NCBI GenBank assembly: GCA_036346375.1
Contig: CM070517.1
Span: forward strand, 15,541,161 to 15,605,160
DNA length: 64,000 nucleotides
Direction of reading: 5' to 3'
From: Guadua angustifolia
Lineage: Eukaryota; Streptophyta; Magnoliopsida; Poales; Poaceae
Shown here: positions 60,096 to 64,000 of the stretch, one piece after another
Layout of the letters: each line of letters begins with the position of its first letter
Numbering within the stretch: position 1 is the first letter of the stretch
The notes under the pieces: model-generated
The model's database searches: none
What the model was told of the DNA's origin: nothing
What the model saw: only the letters and a program-made list of their open reading frames with translations
Program-made: the position numbers and the translations under genes

Positions 60096-60384
60096 ATGGC
60101 TACAGACATGTATTTTACTAGGCCTCCAATGTTCTCTAGGATAGATTATGCTTTTTGGAAATACAGGATGGAGTCATATATCATTGCCTAGGGATTTTCA
60201 ATGTGGCAAAATATGAAGCTCCTATATGAGGTTCTTGATGATGAGAACGTCAATGCCACAAATATGGCTGACGCTTAGGAAAATACTAAGGCATGGGACA
60301 TTCTCATACTAGGTCTTAGCTGCAATTAGTATGATATAATCTCTTATCTGTGATCTGCTCAGCAGATCTGGGTGACCCCCAATG
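60096..60384 (+). pseudogene. Ty1/copia gag N-terminus
   Basis: MATDMYFTRPPMFSRIDYAF and WKYRMESYI match the copia gag start (RPPxFxGxNYxxWKxRM). A stop, GFSMWQN (the usual W of the LWxVI block), another stop after MADA, and NTKAWDILILGLS, the AKAxxxIxxGLS block, follow. Cut at 60385 where CACTA-D begins. Gag packages RNA; not functional here. Confidence 0.85.
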
Positions 60385-60800
60385 CACTATTACAGAATGG
60401 TACATCACTATCACTTCATCTGGGTCAATTCTTATGTTTTTAGGAAAAAACGATTGTGATACACGACTTAGGAGGGGTGGGAATAATAATGACTATCAGT
60501 TCTCAAATAAGAAGTAATTGTAATGTAGCACTAGACACATCACAGTTGGTTCTTACGTGAGAAGCGATAGTGATGTATACGCTCATCACTATTGGTTCTT
60601 ACAAAAGAACTAATAGTGACGTGCATGCGCTCATCACAATCCGTTCTTTTGTGAGAAGCAATAGTGATGTGCATGATCATCACTATCGCTTCTTACAAAA
60701 GAACTGATTATGATATGCACAATCACATCACAATTAGTTCTCTTGTGAGAAATGATAGTAATGTGAATGATCATCACCATCACTTTTTACATATTTTGGT
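60385..60800 (+). repeat. CACTA-D subterminal repeats
   Basis: About twelve alternating copies of ATCACTATCG-like and GTTCTTACAAAAGAAC/GTGAGAAGC words, for example ATCACTATTGGTTCTTAC (60584) and ATCACTATCGCTTCTTAC (60680). This word set differs from CACTA-A and CACTA-B/E. Confidence 0.85.
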
Positions 60801-61167
60801 TGGAAGCAATACTTGGGTGAGAAAATTTGAAATCTTCAAGGGTGGGTGCTTTAAGAAGGTAAATTTGAAGCCTTAGCTTAAGGAGAGTTCCCTCTATTTG
60901 CAAAATTTGTGGTTTTCTTCAAAATGTGAGCATTCCTTCAAACTCGTTAAATTTTGCACTCGGTAATTTTGATATGTCACGAAGAAAGTTTAGGTTGCAA
61001 TGGAACATGTATATCCTATTAGATTTTGCACCATTTATTTGACAAGCACACATGTATTTAATTATCTTAATTTGTAGTGCTCTCATGTTAATCTGAAATT
61101 ATTATTGCTATCACATGATCAATGTTAGAGTTTAGACTATGGAACCTACATCTTCCGTTCGAGGGTG

Positions 61168-61212
61168 CTTGTTTATAAATATGCCGATCGAAATGGCATA
61201 TTTATAAACAAG
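61168..61212. repeat. Perfect 18-bp hairpin
   Basis: CTTGTTTATAAATATGCC (61168-61185), a 9-base loop, and its exact complement at 61195-61212. Confidence 0.95.
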
Positions 61213-61246
61213 TAGTCTCAAATTGTCTATGTTCTTTGGACAGTCC

Positions 61247-61445
61247 GAGGATATGTGGTTCGGGCAAGTTCCTAAGCTGTTGTACAACTCTAGAGTAGAT
61301 TTTGGAAGCGTCTCCCTAGTGTTCTATAGATACACACCCCTCTTGACCTGTTGTTGAGATGTGTATTTGGAGAACAAGAGAGATGCTGCTGAAATTTTTT
61401 GGAGTTGTACAACGACTTAAGAACTTGCCCGAACCACATATCCTC
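61247..61445. repeat. 44-bp inverted repeat with 111-base loop
   Basis: Left arm 61247-61290 (starts GAGGATATGTGGTTCGGGCA), right arm 61402-61445 (ends CGAACCACATATCCTC). The arms match at 41 of 44 positions. RNA from either strand could fold into a long stem. Confidence 0.95.
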
Positions 61446-61765
61446 AAATGGGATTAGGACATAACCTATTTAGAGATTAGGAGTCATTGTTGGTACCCTT
61501 GTTTTGTTTCATTGAAGTCAAAAATATTTGTATGCTACCGCACTATATAATTAGTTTATTCGATATCATTGTTGATGTTTGCAATGTATCACTACTACAG
61601 AACAGGTCATCACAGACGATTCATAAATCACATCACAGACGGTTTTGTGAACTGTCTGTAAGCAAGTGTCAGTGATGACAAAGAGTTGCAGATGGTTTTC
61701 CAACCGTCTGTGAAAAAACTCATCACAGACGGTTCTAGTGTGTAGTTTAAAAGCACTAAATTTGG

Positions 61766-61859
61766 GAGGACTTCCTAGGAAGTCACCCATTCTAATACTA
61801 CTCTCTCCTAAGAATGGTTAACTTCATAATTCTGATTGGATTCGGACATTTTTAATGCC
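61766..61859 (-). pseudogene. 5S rRNA-like sequence, copy 1 (3' copy)
   Basis: The minus strand aligns to the plant 5S rRNA gene from about base 20 to near its 3' end: GAATCCAATCAGAATT, then GAAGTTAACC, GAGAGTAGTATTAGAATGGG and TGACTTCCTAGGAAGTCCTC. The first 20 bases are missing and about a quarter of positions are changed. It follows copy 2 directly, same direction. A TTTT run lies 15 bases after it. Unlikely to make 5S rRNA. Confidence 0.85.
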
Positions 61860-61969
61860 ACACAAGAACTTCCTAAGAGGTCACCCATCCTATTACTACT
61901 CTCGTCCAAGCACACTTAACTTCAAAGTTCTTATAAGATCCAATACTTTAGTGGTAGTATGATCCATCT
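61860..61969 (-). pseudogene. 5S rRNA-like sequence, copy 2 (5' copy)
   Basis: Minus strand, nearly full length: GATGGATCATACTACCACTA (5S start region), GGATCTTATAAGAACTTTGA, AGTTAAGTGTGCTTGGACGA, GAGTAGTAATAGGATGGGTG and ACCTCTTAGGAAGTTC. The internal pol III control region (A box, intermediate element, C box) is better conserved than the 5' part. Known plant retroelements with 5S sequence are the Cassandra TRIMs, but here there are two adjacent copies and CACTA ends, not LTRs. Confidence 0.9.
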
Positions 61970-62639
61970 GATATGTAATGCGTCCCTCCTCCTTTTAACC
62001 CGTGAAGCATCCGAACACCGATTTCCAATTATTTCAAATTAACAAACTATAGAGGTAATTAGCAAAATTTAAAAAAATTAAATTTATTTTCTATACTTTT
62101 GACTATTAAATGATGCTTGCAATATATGTGCTATTACTATTTAATGAAACTTGTAAAAACACCATAACATTTGACTCGTACCTTTGATTTTGGTGTTCTT
62201 GTGCTTTCCGGAAACATCACACGATAAGCTCTCTGATTATATTCTTTTGGGCATCGATTCTAGTTTGCAAATACGAAATCCGAGCACGTTTGTTAAAATG
62301 GCCACAACTTTTGACTCGTAACTCCGATCGGCGCGTTCTTTCGCTCATTGGAAAGATAACGAAAAGTAGCACTCGAATTTTATAAGTGCGTGAAAATCAA
62401 ATGTTTGGATCCTGATGGTTTGTGCGAGTGCGTGCGTGGTGACAAAATTCCAAAAAATGTCATTTATGGCCTGAAAATAGCCTCCGAAGTTTTGAATCTA
62501 TATCGGTCATTCTTTTCAATTATTGCAAATAGAATATTAATTCCAATTATTTCAAATGTAATATTATTTAATTTTAATTCTTTCAAATTAGAAGGCAACA
62601 GAGATAATTAGCAATAGTTATTATTTGTGGCAGTTTCAA
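61970..62639 (+). other. CACTA-E interior, no gene
   Basis: AT-rich filler between the 5S-like copies and the right subterminal array. The 73-codon frame at 62390-62611 has no recognisable domain. Confidence 0.5.
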
Positions 62640-63110
62640 ATTAAAACCGTCTGTGATGTGTGAACATCACAAACAGTTTTTGGCTAGAACCATCTGTGAT
62701 GTTCACCACATCACAGACGTTTCTAGCCAAAAACCATCTGTGATGAGTTGAACATCACAGATGGTTCTTCCCAAAAACCGTCTGTAATAAGTCCGAGGCT
62801 TATCACAAACGATTTGTGGATAAAACCGTCTGTGATATTTCCTCATCATAGATGGTTTTATCCACAAACCATCTGTGATGTTCTCGCTTTCATCACAGAC
62901 GGTTTGTAGATAAAACCATCTGTAATATTTCCTCATCATAGACGATTTTATCCACAAACCGTCTGTGAAGTTCTTGCTTTCATCACAGATGGTTTGTAGA
63001 TAAAACCATCTGTGATGATCTGACATCACAGACAATTTCAGTCACAAACTGTCTGCAATGTATTCGAAACACATCACAGATGATTTTCATAAAAAATAGT
63101 CTATGATGAT
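62640..63110. repeat. CACTA-E right subterminal repeats
   Basis: About 20 copies of AACCGTCTGTGATG or its complement in alternating directions, with spacers such as TTTATCCACAAACC. Frames through the array (for example 62703-63035 on minus) are artefacts. Confidence 0.9.
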
Positions 63111-63353
63111 GTGTGTAATATAACCCATTTTGTAGTAGTGTATTGTAGTAGTGTATGTCTCCTAACTAGGGAATTGGAAGCTCTTAACTGGGGAAGAAGC
63201 TAGGTATCGATGAGGAGTACATTTATATATCTTGAAACCCATCCTCTATTTTACAAAGGTAATATTAATTAAAATGATGTCCCAATATTTGAAATAGCTA
63301 GCTAGCTCTCGCTCCAGTTTTTCCTTAATTTATTGTGCGAAGTCTAATTGCAG

Positions 63354-64000
63354 ATGGACTGTGAGGAATGGATGTGTCAGAAAAGCCATGTGAGTGATGA
63401 ATTTTAGAGGGGTGTTAATGAATTCAAAAAAATTACAGAAGATGATATGGTGAAGAGGGGTGTAAACTTCATATATTGTCCTTGCATTGATTGCACCAAT
63501 CTCAGAGATTTAAAAACTCAGCTCAAATTGAGGACCACCTGATTCGATGTGGCTTTGTGAGGAATTACATGTGTTGGATCCATCACGAGGAGACAGGCAG
63601 TACCCTTCCAGTATACAACGAAGACATGGTGGAACCTGATGATGAGTTGCAGCGTGATATGTTTAAGAAGTTGCGAGATGTGGAGGGAAATTATACAGAA
63701 AAAGAGTTTGAAAAGTTTAAAAGCATGATGGAAGACAATGTCAAACCGCTGTTCTTGGGTTGCAAAGCGGAATACACTAAGTTGGGTTCGGTCCTTGCAT
63801 TGTTTAAACTGAAGGCAAAACACTGTTGGACATATACAAGTTTCAATGCACTTTTCGTTCTTCTGTCGGATCTGCTTCTAGAGAGAAACGAGTTGCCAGC
63901 AAGCATTTATGAAGCAAAGAAGCTATGTCCCATGGGAATGGAAATACAAAGGATATATGCATGACCAAATGATTGCATCTTGTAACGTACACGTTTGTCT
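63354..64000 (+). pseudogene. TNP2 transposase N-terminus of CACTA-D
   Basis: An ATG directly after a splice-like CTAATTGCAG gives MDCEEWMCQKSHVSDEF, a stop, RGVNEFKK, then FIYCPCIDCTNLRD, the zinc-binding cysteines of the transposase-associated N-terminal domain. After a frameshift near 63510 the frame is open: AQIEDHLIRCGFVRNYMCWI, then an acidic linker, KPLFLGCKAEYTKLGSVLAL and FNALFVLLSDLL, the start of the TNP2 domain. At 63963 a TGA stands where the family has Cys (IYA-stop-PNDCIL). The gene continues beyond the window. Confidence 0.85.

Larger units (their letters stand above)
60801..61589 (+). other. CACTA-D leader region with two inverted repeats
   Basis: No coding frame recognised. 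It holds the hairpin at 61168-61212 and the inverted repeat at 61247-61445. Confidence 0.45.
61590..63140 (+). mobile_element. CACTA-E: complete 1.55-kb non-autonomous element
   Basis: The left end is CACTACTACAGAACAGG (61590). The right end read inward is CACTACTACAAAATGGG (63140). TAT flanks both sides (61587-61589 and 63141-63143), a proper 3-bp target duplication. Subterminal ACCGTCTGTGATG repeats lie at both ends (61600-61738 and 62640-63110). It has no transposase gene. The left 140 bases are like those of CACTA-B, so a transposase of that family probably moved it. The middle holds two 5S-like sequences. Confidence 0.9.
60385..64000 (+). mobile_element. CACTA-D: 5' end of a plus-strand CACTA, runs off window
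   Basis: Starts CACTATTACAGAATGG at 60385 after ATG, in the copia gag. Subterminal repeats follow to about 60790. The TNP2 start is on the plus strand at 63354. Between them lies a non-autonomous element with its own target duplication (61590-63140). The order terminus, array, leader, TNP2 fits the 5' half of one element. That both ends belong together is inferred. Confidence 0.65.

Noticed and set aside
61768..61969. A functional 5S rRNA gene
   Set aside because: Copy 1 lacks the 5' end and both copies have many changes in helix regions, so they are 5S-derived at most.
62703..63035. 110-codon minus-strand frame
   Set aside because: It only translates the CACTA-E subterminal repeats.

Overview
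The window is intergenic heterochromatin of a flowering plant, most likely a grass (Poaceae). It is AT-rich, packed with nested LTR retrotransposons and CACTA (En/Spm) DNA transposons, and has GC-rich LTR segments. The species cannot be named from sequence alone. I recognise no intact host gene, no CRISPR array and no bacterial-type operon. Almost every long reading frame is a decayed transposon gene or a frame through GC-rich repeats.

Layout. (1) 1-2262, minus strand: two Ty3/gypsy pieces (integrase end, LTR, then gag) sharing one central LTR. (2) 2263-about 6790, plus: a Tat-like gypsy element whose inferred 2.07-kb 5' LTR carries a GC-rich array rich in CACGTG (G-box) motifs, followed by gag and protease; it is cut off before reverse transcriptase. 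(3) About 6820-27593, minus: CACTA-A, with a TNP2 transposase and a second transposase gene containing an in-frame tandem exon triplication. It is interrupted by two related solo LTRs in opposite orientation, each with a perfect 5-bp target duplication. (4) 27594-32858: gene-free, with a degraded gypsy LTR. (5) 32859-44185: remnants of one or two further CACTA elements. These hold a Transposase_24/DUF8039/C48-peptidase-like gene and a TNP2 gene. The TNP2 gene is split by a truncated Tekay-like gypsy copy lying in the minus orientation.

(6) 44186-58750: the 3' part of another Tat-like element with an antisense Transposase_28-type ORF. It was split by insertion of a Tekay-like chromovirus at 45371-58108, which has both LTRs, tRNA-Met-type PBS, polypurine tract and a perfect GCCCA target duplication. 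The 5' LTR of this chromovirus carries a further solo LTR with its own 5-bp duplication. (7) 58751-60384: a Ty1/copia LTR and broken gag. (8) 60385-64000, plus: CACTA-D, running off the window with the start of TNP2. It contains a complete 1.55-kb non-autonomous element, CACTA-E, which itself holds two tandem 5S-rRNA-like sequences.

None of the coding regions appears functional as given: gag, protease, RT, integrase and TNP2 frames all carry stops or frameshifts. The two LTRs of the 45371-58108 element are nearly identical in AT-rich stretches but differ by many short indels in GC-rich stretches, so part of the apparent decay could be base-calling or assembly error.
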